Shown here: piece by piece, positions 32,293 to 40,996 of the stretch
How the letters are laid out: each line of letters opens with the position of its first letter
Position numbering within the stretch: the stretch's first letter is position 1
NCBI RefSeq assembly: GCF_022229005.1
Contig: NZ_JAKKFD010000009.1
Coordinates: forward strand, 116,709-180,708
Length of the DNA: 64,000 nt
Direction of reading: 5' to 3'
Source of the DNA: Micromonospora trifolii
Lineage (GTDB): Bacteria > Actinomycetota > Actinomycetes > Mycobacteriales > Micromonosporaceae
Position numbers and translations under genes: made by a program
Notes under the pieces: generated by a model
Told to the model about the DNA's origin: nothing
The model's input: the letters and a program-made list of their open reading frames with translations, nothing else
The model's database searches: none

Positions 32293-32711
32293 GGCGTCGC
32301 CTCACCTTTGCCGAGTACGGCGTCGGCCCGACCGAGCAGGGTGGCGTAATCGCCGGTCTTGAGGAAGTCCATCGTTCCGGAGCCGGCCGGCATGGTCTCG
32401 GCGACGAGGTCGCGGGTGGCGTCGGCGGCGGCGGTCGCGGCGGCCCGGATCGTTTCGGTGATCTTTCGGCCGAGCGCGTCAGCGTCGCGGTCCCGGTAGA
32501 TGGCCGGCGTCAGCTCGACCTCGAACAACTGGCCCTGCGCGCCCACTGTCGCCGTCACCTGCCCGTCGGCCGACCGACGGGTCACCCGCAGCGCGGCGAG
32601 TCGCGTCTGGAGGGTGTCCAAACCGGACCTGAGCTGCTGGTATTGCCCATAAACGTCGTCGAATCGGGCCCGTAGCTCGCGATTGACGCCCCGGTCCGCC
32701 TGTTCGTCCAC
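32289..32711 (-). CDS. YbaB/EbfC-family DNA-binding-like protein
   Basis: About 140 residues. An N-terminal helix [35 protein letters not shown] is followed by a strand-rich part ([21 protein letters not shown]) and helices ending in [22 protein letters not shown]. This is the tweezer-like YbaB/EbfC layout, common as a first gene before WXG-toxin modules in actinobacteria. The GTG start has GGGAGGG upstream. It opens the run YbaB-WXG-toxin-immunity, diverging from the deaminase/SUKH-3 gene. Confidence 0.75.
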   Translation of the reverse strand: MDEQADRGVNRELRARFDDVYGQYQQLRSGLDTLQTRLAALRVTRRSADGQVTATVGAQGQLFEVELTPAIYRDRDADALGRKITETIRAAATAAADATRDLVAETMPAGSGTMDFLKTGDYATLLGRADAVLGKGEATP

Positions 32712-32789
32712 CGCCGCCCTCCCGTCACCGTCGGTAGAGCACGACAATACCGGCCGCCATCGATCCGCGTAGTCCGGTAGTTTCAATGC

Positions 32790-34031
32790 GTGATCGACCG
32801 TCAACAGGCCGAGCAGCTCGCGGCCACCTGGGCCCGCCGTGACTCGCAACGTCTCGGCCACGAGTGCACAGCGATGGTCGACGAGTTCGACCTGGGGTGG
32901 GTCATCACGTCCGTCGTGCCCACCGAGGTGCGCACGGTGCCCGGTGACCTGCCGACGACAGTCATCGACAAGCAGACCGGCACCGTCACCACCTGGCCTC
33001 GGGTGCCGAGCACCGTGGTGGCGGAGCTGTACCGGCGCAGCCAGCCCGCTGGCCCGACCGCTCCCCGCACTGTCGACCCGTCGAGCCTGCTGCTCCGGGA
33101 AATCCATCGGGGCGCCACCCCGAACACCGCCGCGCACCTGACCATCGACGGACGGCTCTGGACGGCCCAGGGCACGAAGGCCGACGTGCCACTCAACCAT
33201 CACCCGCTGGTCCGCGACTATCTCGACCAGTTGCCGCCCGGCGAGCTGGTGCGTGGCGGGGAGGCTCACGCCGAGCTGATCGTGATCTCCGACGTCCTGC
33301 ACGAGTACGACCACCGCCGCGCCGCCGAGGGCATCGCGCCGATGGGGCGGCCCGAGGCAGCGGCGCTGCTGGAGGGCGCCCGGTTCGAGATCTTCCGGGT
33401 CCGTGAGCCGGGTGATCCCGCTGGTGGGCCTGCCGAGCGGCCCTGCGACTCGTGCATCTCCTTCCTGGTGCGGGCGAACGTCCTGCCGGAGTCGGCTCGC
33501 GCCTACGCCGAGACCTGGCAGGCGCCGGAGGCACCCGACCCCGATCCTGGGCGGTTCCCGGCGGAGGTCGCCAACGCGCTGGTGGCGGCCGGCTGGCGGC
33601 CACACATCGGGGATCAGATCATGGCCGCCGCCGCCGTACGGGACGTCACGTCGGTGCCGGGGCGCAACCATCGGCATGAGGTCTTTCCCGCCGCCGTGGA
33701 GGCGCTCACCGCCTTCCCCAGCCTGGTCGGTGCGCGGCGCGGCCGGGGCGAGCAGGTGTGGATCTCCCGTTTCGACATCCGCCCGCACACCATCGCGCAC
33801 ACCGCCGACACCCTCGCGGACTTCGGCGCGGTGCTCGGCGTACGCCTCTTTCCGATCGGCACGGAGCAGCAGGACAGCATCCTGGCGGTGGACGAACGCG
33901 GCCGGGTCTTCGCGCTCGACCAGGCCGGCGAGTGGTTCCTCGGTGACACCATCGACGCCGCGCTGACCACCCTGCTCCTCGGCCGCACCCCCGCCCGGGT
34001 GCGCGACGACGGCACCTGGCAGGCCGACTAG
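32790..34031 (+). CDS. Imm35-like / YwqJ-like deaminase / SUKH-3 fusion protein
   Basis: A 413-residue protein of three parts. N-terminal 1-70, with EQLAATWARRDSQRLGHECTAM and FDLGWVITSVVP, resembles Imm35/YrhB immunity domains. The middle (about 95-235) has HAELIV and PCDSC, the HxE...PCxxC zinc motif of YwqJ-type deaminases. The C-terminal 140 residues (from about 255), with EVANALVAAGWRPHIG and ILAVDERGRVFALDQAGEWFLG, match SUKH-3. SUKH proteins neutralise nuclease toxins. GTG start without a clear ribosome-binding site. It diverges from the toxin run (78 bp). Whether the deaminase part is active is unknown. Confidence 0.8.
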   Translation: MIDRQQAEQLAATWARRDSQRLGHECTAMVDEFDLGWVITSVVPTEVRTVPGDLPTTVIDKQTGTVTTWPRVPSTVVAELYRRSQPAGPTAPRTVDPSSLLLREIHRGATPNTAAHLTIDGRLWTAQGTKADVPLNHHPLVRDYLDQLPPGELVRGGEAHAELIVISDVLHEYDHRRAAEGIAPMGRPEAAALLEGARFEIFRVREPGDPAGGPAERPCDSCISFLVRANVLPESARAYAETWQAPEAPDPDPGRFPAEVANALVAAGWRPHIGDQIMAAAAVRDVTSVPGRNHRHEVFPAAVEALTAFPSLVGARRGRGEQVWISRFDIRPHTIAHTADTLADFGAVLGVRLFPIGTEQQDSILAVDERGRVFALDQAGEWFLGDTIDAALTTLLLGRTPARVRDDGTWQAD

Positions 34032-34049
34032 CGCGGCAGCGTTGCCGGC

Positions 34050-35489
34050 CTAGAGCGTGAGGCCGGTCAGCACCATGACCCGGGGCTCGGTGTAGTCGTC
34101 CATGGCGCTGCGCAGTCCTTCCCGGCCGACGCCGCTGCCCTTCACCCCGCCGTAGGGCATCTGGTCGGCGCGGTACGACGGCACGTCGCCGACGATCACC
34201 CCGCCCACCTCCAGCGCGTGGGCGGCGGCGAAGGCCACGTCCAGGCGCCGCGTGAAGACGCCGGCCTGCAAGCCGTACGCCGAGTCGTTGACCGCGGCGA
34301 ACGCGGCCTGGTCGTCGGCGACCGGGGCGACCACCAGCACGGGCCCGAAGACCTCCTCGGCCACGACCTTGGCGTTCGCCGGCACGCCGGTGAGCACTGT
34401 CGGGGGGTAGGTCGCGCCGTCGCGCAGGCCGCCCACCTCGACGGTGCCGCCGGCGGCGACGGCCTCGGCCACCCACGTCTCGACCCGGCGGGCAGCGTCC
34501 TCGGACACCATCGGCCCGACGTCGGTCAGCTCCGACGCGGGGTCTCCGGTCCGCAGCCCCCGCACCGCCGCCACCAGTCGGGGCAGGAAGTCGGCGTACA
34601 GGGCGTGGTGCACGTACACCCGTTGGACGGCGATGCACGACTGGCCGGCCTGGTAGTTGGCGAACGTCGCGATGCGCTGCGCGGCGAAGTCCAGGTCCTC
34701 GTCGGTCGTCCAGTCCGCACAGAGGACAGCGGCAGCGTTGCCGCCCAACTCCAGCGTCACGTGTTTCTCCGGTGCGGCGCGGCGGATGGCCGCGCCGACC
34801 GGCCCGGAGCCGGTGAACGACACCACCGGCAGCCGGGGTTCGGTGACCAGTTCGGCGGCGCGGTCGTTGGGCAGCGGCAGCACCGAGAACATCCCGCCCG
34901 GGAGGTCGGTCTCGGCCAGCAGTTCGCCGAGCAGCAGCGCGGTCAGGGGCGTCGCGGGAGCGGGCTTGACGATGATCGGCGCGCCGACGGCGATGGCCGG
35001 GGCCACCTTGTGGGCGACGAGGTTGAGCGGGAAGTTGAACGGCGTGATGCCCAGCACCGGCCCGCGCGGCACCCTGCGGACCAGGGCGATCCGCCCGCCA
35101 GCGGCCGGGTCGGTGTCGAGTCGTTGCAACTCGCCGGAGAAGCGACGGGCCTCCTCGGCGGCCCAGCGGAAGGTCGACACCGCACGCCCGACCTCGGCTC
35201 GGGCCCACTTGAGCGGCTTGCCGTTCTCCGCGGTGATCAGGGCGGCGATCTCGTCCGCGCGCTCGGCGAGCCGCCGGGACACGTGGTCGAGGGCTGCCGC
35301 GCGGGCGTGCGCGGGCAGGGCCGCGGCCTGCGCGGCCACCCCGGCCGCTGCGGCGACGGCGGCGTCGACCTGGTCAGGCGTGGCAACTGTGGTACGCCCC
35401 ACCGGGCGGCCGTCGTACGGGTGGTGGACTGTCAACTCACCCTCGCCGGTGGCGGGGCGGGAGGCGACGAAGAAGGCTGCGGGCTCCAC
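34050..35489 (-). CDS. Aldehyde dehydrogenase family protein
   Basis: A 479-residue NAD(P)-dependent aldehyde dehydrogenase. It shows GITPFNFPLNLVAHKVAPA, KPAPATP with the cofactor Lys, FTGSGPVG, the general-base Glu in VTLELGGNA and the nucleophile Cys in YQAGQSCIAVQR. A late EEVFGPVL motif is also present. It diverges from a second aldehyde dehydrogenase (142 bp between). The neighbours gabT and patD suggest an amine-derived aldehyde as substrate; this is inference. It could also be a lactaldehyde-type enzyme. Confidence 0.92.
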   Translation of the reverse strand: MEPAAFFVASRPATGEGELTVHHPYDGRPVGRTTVATPDQVDAAVAAAAGVAAQAAALPAHARAAALDHVSRRLAERADEIAALITAENGKPLKWARAEVGRAVSTFRWAAEEARRFSGELQRLDTDPAAGGRIALVRRVPRGPVLGITPFNFPLNLVAHKVAPAIAVGAPIIVKPAPATPLTALLLGELLAETDLPGGMFSVLPLPNDRAAELVTEPRLPVVSFTGSGPVGAAIRRAAPEKHVTLELGGNAAAVLCADWTTDEDLDFAAQRIATFANYQAGQSCIAVQRVYVHHALYADFLPRLVAAVRGLRTGDPASELTDVGPMVSEDAARRVETWVAEAVAAGGTVEVGGLRDGATYPPTVLTGVPANAKVVAEEVFGPVLVVAPVADDQAAFAAVNDSAYGLQAGVFTRRLDVAFAAAHALEVGGVIVGDVPSYRADQMPYGGVKGSGVGREGLRSAMDDYTEPRVMVLTGLTL

Positions 35490-35631
35490 GTCGAGCAGAG
35501 TAGCCGAGCGGCCTGCCGACGGAAACAGTCGCGATAACCCTTGTCTGCCGCGAATTCAGTAGCGAAGATGGCAGGGAGATTGCGATAACCGCCGCAGAAC
35601 CGCGCCCCCGGCCCCCTCGGAGTGATCCCTC

Positions 35632-37068
35632 ATGAGTGACCAGCAGCAGCTGCGCAACTTCGTCAACGGCTCCTACGTCGACCCGTCCGATGGCGGTTAC
35701 GCCGACCTGGTCGACCCCTGCACCGGTGAGGTGTTCGCCCAGGCTCCGGTCTCCGGCGCCGCCGACGTGGACGCGGCGATGAGCGCCGCCGCCACCGCGT
35801 TCGAGAGCTGGCGGGAGGTCACCCCCGCCGAGCGGCAGCGGGCACTGCTCAAGCTCGCCGACGCCGTGGAGGCGCGCGCCGCCGAGCTGGTCGACGCCGA
35901 GGTCCGCAACACCGGTAAGCCCCGCCAGCTCACCGCCGAGGAGGAGCTTCCACCGGCGGTGGACCAGTTCCGGTTCTTCGCCGGCGCCGCGCGGATGTTG
36001 GAGGGGCGGTCCGCCGGGGAGTACCTGGCCGGGCACACCTCCTACGTGCGGCGTGAGCCGATCGGCGTCTGCGCGCAGGTCACCCCCTGGAACTACCCGC
36101 TGATGATGGCGGTCTGGAAGATCGCCCCCGCGCTCGCCGCCGGCAACACCGTGGTGCTCAAGCCGTCGGACACCACACCGGTGTCGACGCTGCTGCTCGC
36201 CGAGATCGCCGCCGAGTTCTTCCCGCCCGGGGTGTTCAACGTGGTCTGCGGCGACCGGGACACCGGTCGTACCCTCGTGTCGCACCCGACCCCGCAGCTG
36301 GTGTCGATCACCGGCTCGACCCGCGCGGGCATGGAGGTCGCCGCCGCGGCGGCCCCCGACCTGAAGCGGACCCACCTGGAGTTGGGCGGCAAGGCCCCGG
36401 TGGTGATCTTCGACGACGCGGACGTGGCGGCGGCGGCCGAGGCCATCGCGCTGGGTGGCTACTTCAACGCCGGGCAGGACTGCACGGCGGCCACCCGGGT
36501 GCTGGCCGGCCCCGGCGTCCACGACGACTTCGTGGCGGCGCTCGCCGAGCAGGCGCGCAACACGAAGACCGGCGCCCCGGACGACGCCGACGTGCTCTAC
36601 GGTCCGCTGAACAACGCCAACCAGCTCACCCGGGTCAGCGGCTTCGTGGACCGCCTGCCGGACCACGCGGCGATCCAGACCGGCGGGTCCCGGCAGGGCG
36701 AACGCGGCTACTTCTACGCGCCGACCGTGGTCTCCGGGCTGCGTCAGGCCGACGAGATCATCCAGGACGAGGTGTTCGGGCCGGTCATCACCGTGCAACG
36801 CTTCGTCGACGAGGACGAGGCGGTGCGCTGGGCCAACGGCGTCGACTACGGCCTGTCCGCGTCGGTCTGGACGCGCGACCACGGCCGGGCCATGCGGATG
36901 ACCCGTCGGCTGGACTTCGGCTGTGTCTGGGTCAACACGCACATCCCGTTCGTCTCCGAGATGCCGCACGGTGGCTTCAAGCACTCCGGGCACGGCAAGG
37001 ACCTCTCGGTCTACAGCCTGGAGGACTACACCCGGATCAAGCACGTCATGCACAACATCGAGGGCTGA
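35632..37068 (+). CDS. Gamma-aminobutyraldehyde dehydrogenase-like
   Basis: A 478-residue aldehyde dehydrogenase. It has VTPWNYPLMMAVWKIAPAL, KPSDTTPVST, ITGSTRAGMEV, the Glu in LELGGKAP and the Cys in NAGQDCTAATRV, then DEVFGPVITVQRF. The GQDCTA context and next-door GABA aminotransferase fit PatD/Prr, oxidising 4-aminobutanal from putrescine to GABA. GGAG lies about ten bases before the ATG. The gene ends three bases before gabT. Two GCGATAACC motifs (35531 and 35582) precede it. The substrate is inferred. Confidence 0.85.
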   Translation: MSDQQQLRNFVNGSYVDPSDGGYADLVDPCTGEVFAQAPVSGAADVDAAMSAAATAFESWREVTPAERQRALLKLADAVEARAAELVDAEVRNTGKPRQLTAEEELPPAVDQFRFFAGAARMLEGRSAGEYLAGHTSYVRREPIGVCAQVTPWNYPLMMAVWKIAPALAAGNTVVLKPSDTTPVSTLLLAEIAAEFFPPGVFNVVCGDRDTGRTLVSHPTPQLVSITGSTRAGMEVAAAAAPDLKRTHLELGGKAPVVIFDDADVAAAAEAIALGGYFNAGQDCTAATRVLAGPGVHDDFVAALAEQARNTKTGAPDDADVLYGPLNNANQLTRVSGFVDRLPDHAAIQTGGSRQGERGYFYAPTVVSGLRQADEIIQDEVFGPVITVQRFVDEDEAVRWANGVDYGLSASVWTRDHGRAMRMTRRLDFGCVWVNTHIPFVSEMPHGGFKHSGHGKDLSVYSLEDYTRIKHVMHNIEG

Positions 37069-37071
37069 ACC

Positions 37072-38403
37072 GTGAGCGCGAGGAGTGAGCCGGGTTTGCG
37101 AGCCCCGCAGCCGCGAACGAAAAGCGGCGCCGCGCCGACTTCCGAGGAGTTGCACAAGCGGCGCGGCGATGCGGTGGCCCGGGGTGTCGGCAGTGTGATC
37201 CCGTCCTACGTGGACCACGCGTCGGGCGGGACGATCACCGACGTCGACGGCCGGGAGTGGATCGACTTCGCCGCCGGCATCGCCGTGACCAGCGTGGGCA
37301 ACTCGGCGCCGAGGGTGGTCGAGGCGGTCCGGGCGCAGGTGGAGCGGTTCACCCACACCTGCTTCATGGTCGCGCCGTACGAGTCGTACGTGGCGGTGTG
37401 CGAGCAGCTCAACGCGTTGACGCCCGGTGGGTTCGCGAAACGCTCGGCGTTGTTCAACTCCGGTGCGGAGGCGGTGGAGAACGCGGTCAAGGTCGCGCGG
37501 CACGCCACCGGGCGGCCGGCGGTCGTGGTGTTCGACCACGCGTACCACGGCCGGACCAACCTGACCATGGCGTTGACAGCGAAGAACATGCCGTACAAGC
37601 ACCGGTTCGGGCCGTTCGCCGGGGAGATCTACCGGGTGCCGATGTCGTACCCGCTGCGCGATGGTGGGCTCTCCGGCGCGGAGGCGGCGGCCCGGGCCGT
37701 CGAGCTGATCGAGAAGCAGGTCGGCGCGGACAACGTGGCCGCGCTGCTCATCGAGCCGATCCAGGGCGAGGGTGGCTTCGTCGTACCCGCGCCGGGTTTC
37801 CTGCCCGCGCTGCGGGCCTGGGCGACGGCGGCCGGGGTGGTCTTCGTCGCCGACGAGATCCAGACCGGTTTCTGCCGTACCGGTGACTGGTTCGCCTGCC
37901 ACCACGAGGGCGTCGAACCCGACCTGGTGACCCTCGCCAAGGGCATCGCCGGTGGCCTGCCGCTGGCCGCAGTGACCGGTCGGGCCGAGCTGATGGACGC
38001 GGTGCACGTGGGTGGGCTCGGCGGCACGTACGGCGGCAACCCGATCGCCTGCGCCGCCGCGCTGGCCACCATCGAGACCATGCACGAGCTGGACCTGGCC
38101 GGTGCGGCCCGACGGATCGAGTCACTGCTGGTCCCCCGGCTACGGGCCATCGCCGAGCGGGATCCCCGGGTCGCCGAGGTCCGCGGCCGGGGCGCCATGC
38201 TCGCCGTGGAGCTGGTGCTGCCGGGCACCCTCACCCCCGACCCGGTCGCCACCGCGGCGATCTCGGCGGCCTGTCACGCCGCCGGTCTGCTCACCCTGAC
38301 CTGCGGCACGTACGGCAACGTGCTGCGCTTCCTGCCCCCGCTGGTGATCTCCGACGGGCAACTCGGTCGGGGTGCCGACCTCCTCGACGCGGCCTTCGGC
38401 TGA
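37072..38403 (+). CDS. gabT: 4-aminobutyrate aminotransferase
   Basis: A 443-residue class III PLP aminotransferase. It shows FNSGAEAVENAVKVAR, DHAYHGRTN, the PLP Asp in VADEIQTGFCRTGDWF and the Schiff-base Lys in LAKGIAGGLPLAAV. It moves the amino group of GABA to 2-oxoglutarate, giving succinic semialdehyde. It begins three bases after patD with a GTG. The first 20 residues (MSARSEPGLRAP...) are coded by a repetitive element of the GTGAGCGCGAGGAGTGAGC type. The true fold starts at SEELHKRRG, so this start may be repeat-derived. It ends in a strong hairpin. Confidence 0.92.
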   Translation: MSARSEPGLRAPQPRTKSGAAPTSEELHKRRGDAVARGVGSVIPSYVDHASGGTITDVDGREWIDFAAGIAVTSVGNSAPRVVEAVRAQVERFTHTCFMVAPYESYVAVCEQLNALTPGGFAKRSALFNSGAEAVENAVKVARHATGRPAVVVFDHAYHGRTNLTMALTAKNMPYKHRFGPFAGEIYRVPMSYPLRDGGLSGAEAAARAVELIEKQVGADNVAALLIEPIQGEGGFVVPAPGFLPALRAWATAAGVVFVADEIQTGFCRTGDWFACHHEGVEPDLVTLAKGIAGGLPLAAVTGRAELMDAVHVGGLGGTYGGNPIACAAALATIETMHELDLAGAARRIESLLVPRLRAIAERDPRVAEVRGRGAMLAVELVLPGTLTPDPVATAAISAACHAAGLLTLTCGTYGNVLRFLPPLVISDGQLGRGADLLDAAFG

Positions 38404-38419
38404 GCGGCGGAGAAGGCTG

Positions 38420-38458
38420 AGTGGCGGAGGGGCCCGGTGCACGGGCCCCTCCGCCACT
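38420..38458. terminator. Bidirectional hairpin between gabT and DPBB gene
   Basis: A perfect 17-bp stem AGTGGCGGAGGGGCCCG (38420-38436) pairs with CGGGCCCCTCCGCCACT (38442-38458) across a five-base loop. It lies between the gabT stop and the convergent gene's stop. Confidence 0.9.
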
Positions 38459-38459
38459 G

Positions 38460-39134
38460 TCAGCGAAGCACCTCGACAGTGTTGCGGCGCACCAGGTTCT
38501 TGCCCGGCTCGCGGATCTGCTCCATGGCGGCGGAGTTGAGCAGCACGCAACTGCCCGACGGGCCGGTCACCGTCACGGTGGTCGCCCGGTTGTTGTCCAG
38601 GTTGGTCACCCGCAGCCGGGTACCCACCGGGAACTGCCCGCTGGTCGCCGCCGGTCCCGCCGCCTCCTCGAAGAAGGTGATCGCGCCCGAGCACGCCGAC
38701 CGGGGCGCCGGGCCGGGCGCGCCGGGCGACGCGGCGCCGGGGCGGACGGTGCCGGGGGCCGGAGCGCCGGCGGGCGGGGCCGCGCCGTCGACGCGTTCCA
38801 CCACGTTGCGGCGGATCACGTTCTTCCCCGGCTCGCGGACCAGCTCCATGGCGGCGGAGTTGAGCAGCACGCAACTGCCCGACGGGCCGGTCACCGTCAC
38901 AGTGGCCGCCCGGTTGTTGTCCAGGTTGGTCACCCGCAGCCGGGTCCCCACCGGGAACCTGTCGCTGGTCGCCGCCGGCGCCCCGCCCTCCGCCGAGAAG
39001 GTGACCGAGCCCGAGCAGACCGACGACCGTGCCGGGGACGTGTCGGCGAACCCGAAGCTGGTCCCCACCGACACGCCCACCGCGGCGAGCACCGCCACGC
39101 TCGCTGCCAGCACGTGCCTGCGCTGCACCCTCAT
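38460..39134 (-). CDS. Secreted protein with two tandem RlpA-like double-psi barrel repeats
   Basis: A 224-residue protein with a signal peptide (about 1-31, LAASVAVLAAVGVSVGTSFGF). It has two copies of a 75-residue module (about 40-115 and 150-224), each starting CSG-ITFF/VTFSAE and containing FPVGTRLRVTNLDNNRA, then TVTVTGPSGSCVLLNSAAME and ending RRNxVEV. This resembles the RlpA/expansin double-psi beta-barrel. A Pro/Gly/Ala-rich linker joins the copies. The two modules are nearly identical at the DNA level. ATG 39134 has GGGAG eight bases upstream. A cell-wall role is inferred. Confidence 0.75.
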   Translation of the reverse strand: MRVQRRHVLAASVAVLAAVGVSVGTSFGFADTSPARSSVCSGSVTFSAEGGAPAATSDRFPVGTRLRVTNLDNNRAATVTVTGPSGSCVLLNSAAMELVREPGKNVIRRNVVERVDGAAPPAGAPAPGTVRPGAASPGAPGPAPRSACSGAITFFEEAAGPAATSGQFPVGTRLRVTNLDNNRATTVTVTGPSGSCVLLNSAAMEQIREPGKNLVRRNTVEVLR

Positions 39135-39191
39135 CGCCGTCACTCCCGTCCTCGGTGGTGTCCTTCACCCACCGGTACGGACCGGAGCGTC

Positions 39192-39869
39192 CTACCGTTC
39201 AGCCGGCACGGGTATCGATCGTGCGGCGGCCAGGTCAACCGGCCCGTACCGGGTGTGCGGGGCACCGGTGATCAGCGCCCAGTAACGGTCGCCGTACGAC
39301 CAGTGCCACCACTCGGTCGGGTAGTTCACCATCCCCGCGCCGCCGAGCGCGTCCACCAGGATCTGCCGGTGCCGACGGGCGGTGCCGCCGATCGTCGGCG
39401 CGTCGGTGAAGCAGGCGTCGGCGCTGTCCTCCGGGGTGGCGTCGATGGCCGTGCCCAGGTCCAGCTCCACCCCGTCGTCGGTGCACAGCGTCAGGTCCAC
39501 CGCGCCGCCCGTGCTGTGCGGGGCCACCTCGACCGGTGCGACGAACTTCGTGGTCTCCCGGTGCAGCCGCTGCGGCGACCAGTCCGAATGCCGTCGGCGT
39601 AGCTCGTCCCGGTAGCCGGTGAAGATGGCCAGTTGTGACTGGTACGGCCGGTAGCCCTCGACCACCAGCAGCCGCAGCCCACCGGGCAGGGCACGCTGCG
39701 CCGCCAGCAGGCGGTCCACGACACCGGCGCGCAGCCGGGCGTACGCCCCGGCGGGGTCGGCCGCCCGGCCGTCGAGCCGCAACTCCGGCAGCTCACGCAG
39801 GTCCACGAACTCCTCGCCGTCGTCGGCGCTGGGCACTGCCGCCACCCGCGGATCGGAGAGCAGGATCAT
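39192..39869 (-). CDS. VanX-like D-Ala-D-Ala dipeptidase (M15D)
   Basis: A 225-residue zinc peptidase without a signal peptide. It shows VVEGYRPYQSQ with the conserved Arg, APHSTGGAVDL giving the zinc His (about 118) and Asp (about 125), and PTEWWHW giving the catalytic Glu and third zinc His (about 185-188). This order and spacing match VanX, where H116, D123 and H184 bind zinc. VanX hydrolyses D-Ala-D-Ala. GGGGAGCG precedes the ATG, which overlaps the ligase stop (ATGA). Chromosomal VanX-like enzymes also exist without resistance. Confidence 0.9.
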   Translation of the reverse strand: MILLSDPRVAAVPSADDGEEFVDLRELPELRLDGRAADPAGAYARLRAGVVDRLLAAQRALPGGLRLLVVEGYRPYQSQLAIFTGYRDELRRRHSDWSPQRLHRETTKFVAPVEVAPHSTGGAVDLTLCTDDGVELDLGTAIDATPEDSADACFTDAPTIGGTARRHRQILVDALGGAGMVNYPTEWWHWSYGDRYWALITGAPHTRYGPVDLAAARSIPVPAER

Positions 39870-40996
39870 CGGACGCTCCCCGCAGTGCTCGCGGACCGTT
39901 CCGCGTGCCGGACCCCTGCCAACTCGACGAGTCGGTCCACCACCTCCCGGTAGCTGACCCCGACGGCTGCCCACACCTTCGGGTACATCGAGTGCGCGGT
40001 GAAGCCGGGCATCGTGTTCAGCTCGTTGACGTACAGCTCACCCGTCGTCTCGTCGTAGAAGAAGTCGACCCGGGCCAGACCCCAACCGCCGATCGCGGCG
40101 AACGCGCGCAGCGACAGCTCACGGACCCGCGCGGTCACCTCGTCCGGCAGCACGGCGGGAACGATCATCGGGTCGGCGTCGCCGAAGTACTTCTGCTGGT
40201 AGTCGAACCAGCCGCCGGTGACCTGCACCTCGCCCACCGCCGACGCCTCGGGACGCCAGCCACCGAGCACCGCGCACTCCAACTCCCGGCCGGCGACACC
40301 CTGCTCGACCATGACGAGTTGGTCGTGGCGGAGCGCCTCCTCCACGGCGGCGGCCAGGTCGTCACCCTCGCCGACGCGGGAGATGCCGATCGACGAGCCC
40401 ATGCTGGCCGGCTTGACGAAGAGTGGCCGGCTCAGCCCGGTCACCAGCTTCTCCGGGTCGTCGACAGCCCGGTAGGTGTGCGCGTCGAACGACACGTACG
40501 GGGTGACGGGGATGCCCTCGGCGCGCAGCGCCCGCTTCATCGCCACCTTGTTCATGCCGACCGCCGAGGCGAGGATGCCGCACCCGACGTACGGCACGTT
40601 CAGTGACTCCAGCAGCCCCTGCACCACACCGTCCTCGCCGTACGGGCCGTGCAGCACCGGGAAGACCACGTCCAACTCGGCGTGCACAGCGCCGGGGGCG
40701 TTACCGGCGCACACCTGCACGACGCCCGGACGCGGACCGGCCCGCAACTCGACGGCCGGCCCGGTCACCACCAGCTGGTCGTCGATGGCCCGCTCGCCGG
40801 CCGGTCGGTCGCGCAACTCGGCCAGCAGCGCGTCGGGCATCAGCCGGAAGCCACCGCCGCGGGTGACGCCGATGGCGACAGTGCGGTAGCCGCCGCCGGC
40901 AAGCGCCCGGGCCACCCCGAGCGCTGAGGCACAGGACACCTCGTGCTCCGCCGACGGCCCACCGAACAGGATTCCGATCCGAACTGGCGCGCTCAC
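39866..40996 (-). CDS. D-alanine-D-X ligase, ATP-grasp (Ddl/VanA superfamily)
   Basis: A 376-residue cytoplasmic ligase. GILFGGPSAEHEVSCASA opens the fold. GPYGEDGVVQGLLE, KPASMGSSIGISRV and ELECAVLGG are ATP-grasp elements, and NELNTMPGFTAHSMYP is the second-substrate site. The omega loop WFDYQQKYFGD keeps a Tyr as in D-Ala-D-Ala ligases, and HSMYP lacks the Arg I recall from D-Ser-specific VanC enzymes, so sequence alone leans to D-Ala. The position between a PLP enzyme and a VanX-like peptidase is what suggests an altered product. It overlaps both neighbours by four bases. A second, housekeeping ddl is expected elsewhere. Confidence 0.92.
   Translation of the reverse strand: MSAPVRIGILFGGPSAEHEVSCASALGVARALAGGGYRTVAIGVTRGGGFRLMPDALLAELRDRPAGERAIDDQLVVTGPAVELRAGPRPGVVQVCAGNAPGAVHAELDVVFPVLHGPYGEDGVVQGLLESLNVPYVGCGILASAVGMNKVAMKRALRAEGIPVTPYVSFDAHTYRAVDDPEKLVTGLSRPLFVKPASMGSSIGISRVGEGDDLAAAVEEALRHDQLVMVEQGVAGRELECAVLGGWRPEASAVGEVQVTGGWFDYQQKYFGDADPMIVPAVLPDEVTARVRELSLRAFAAIGGWGLARVDFFYDETTGELYVNELNTMPGFTAHSMYPKVWAAVGVSYREVVDRLVELAGVRHAERSASTAGSVR

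Noticed and set aside
35437..38085. 882-codon minus-strand frame
   Set aside because: Antisense to patD and gabT, whose sequences carry full catalytic motifs.
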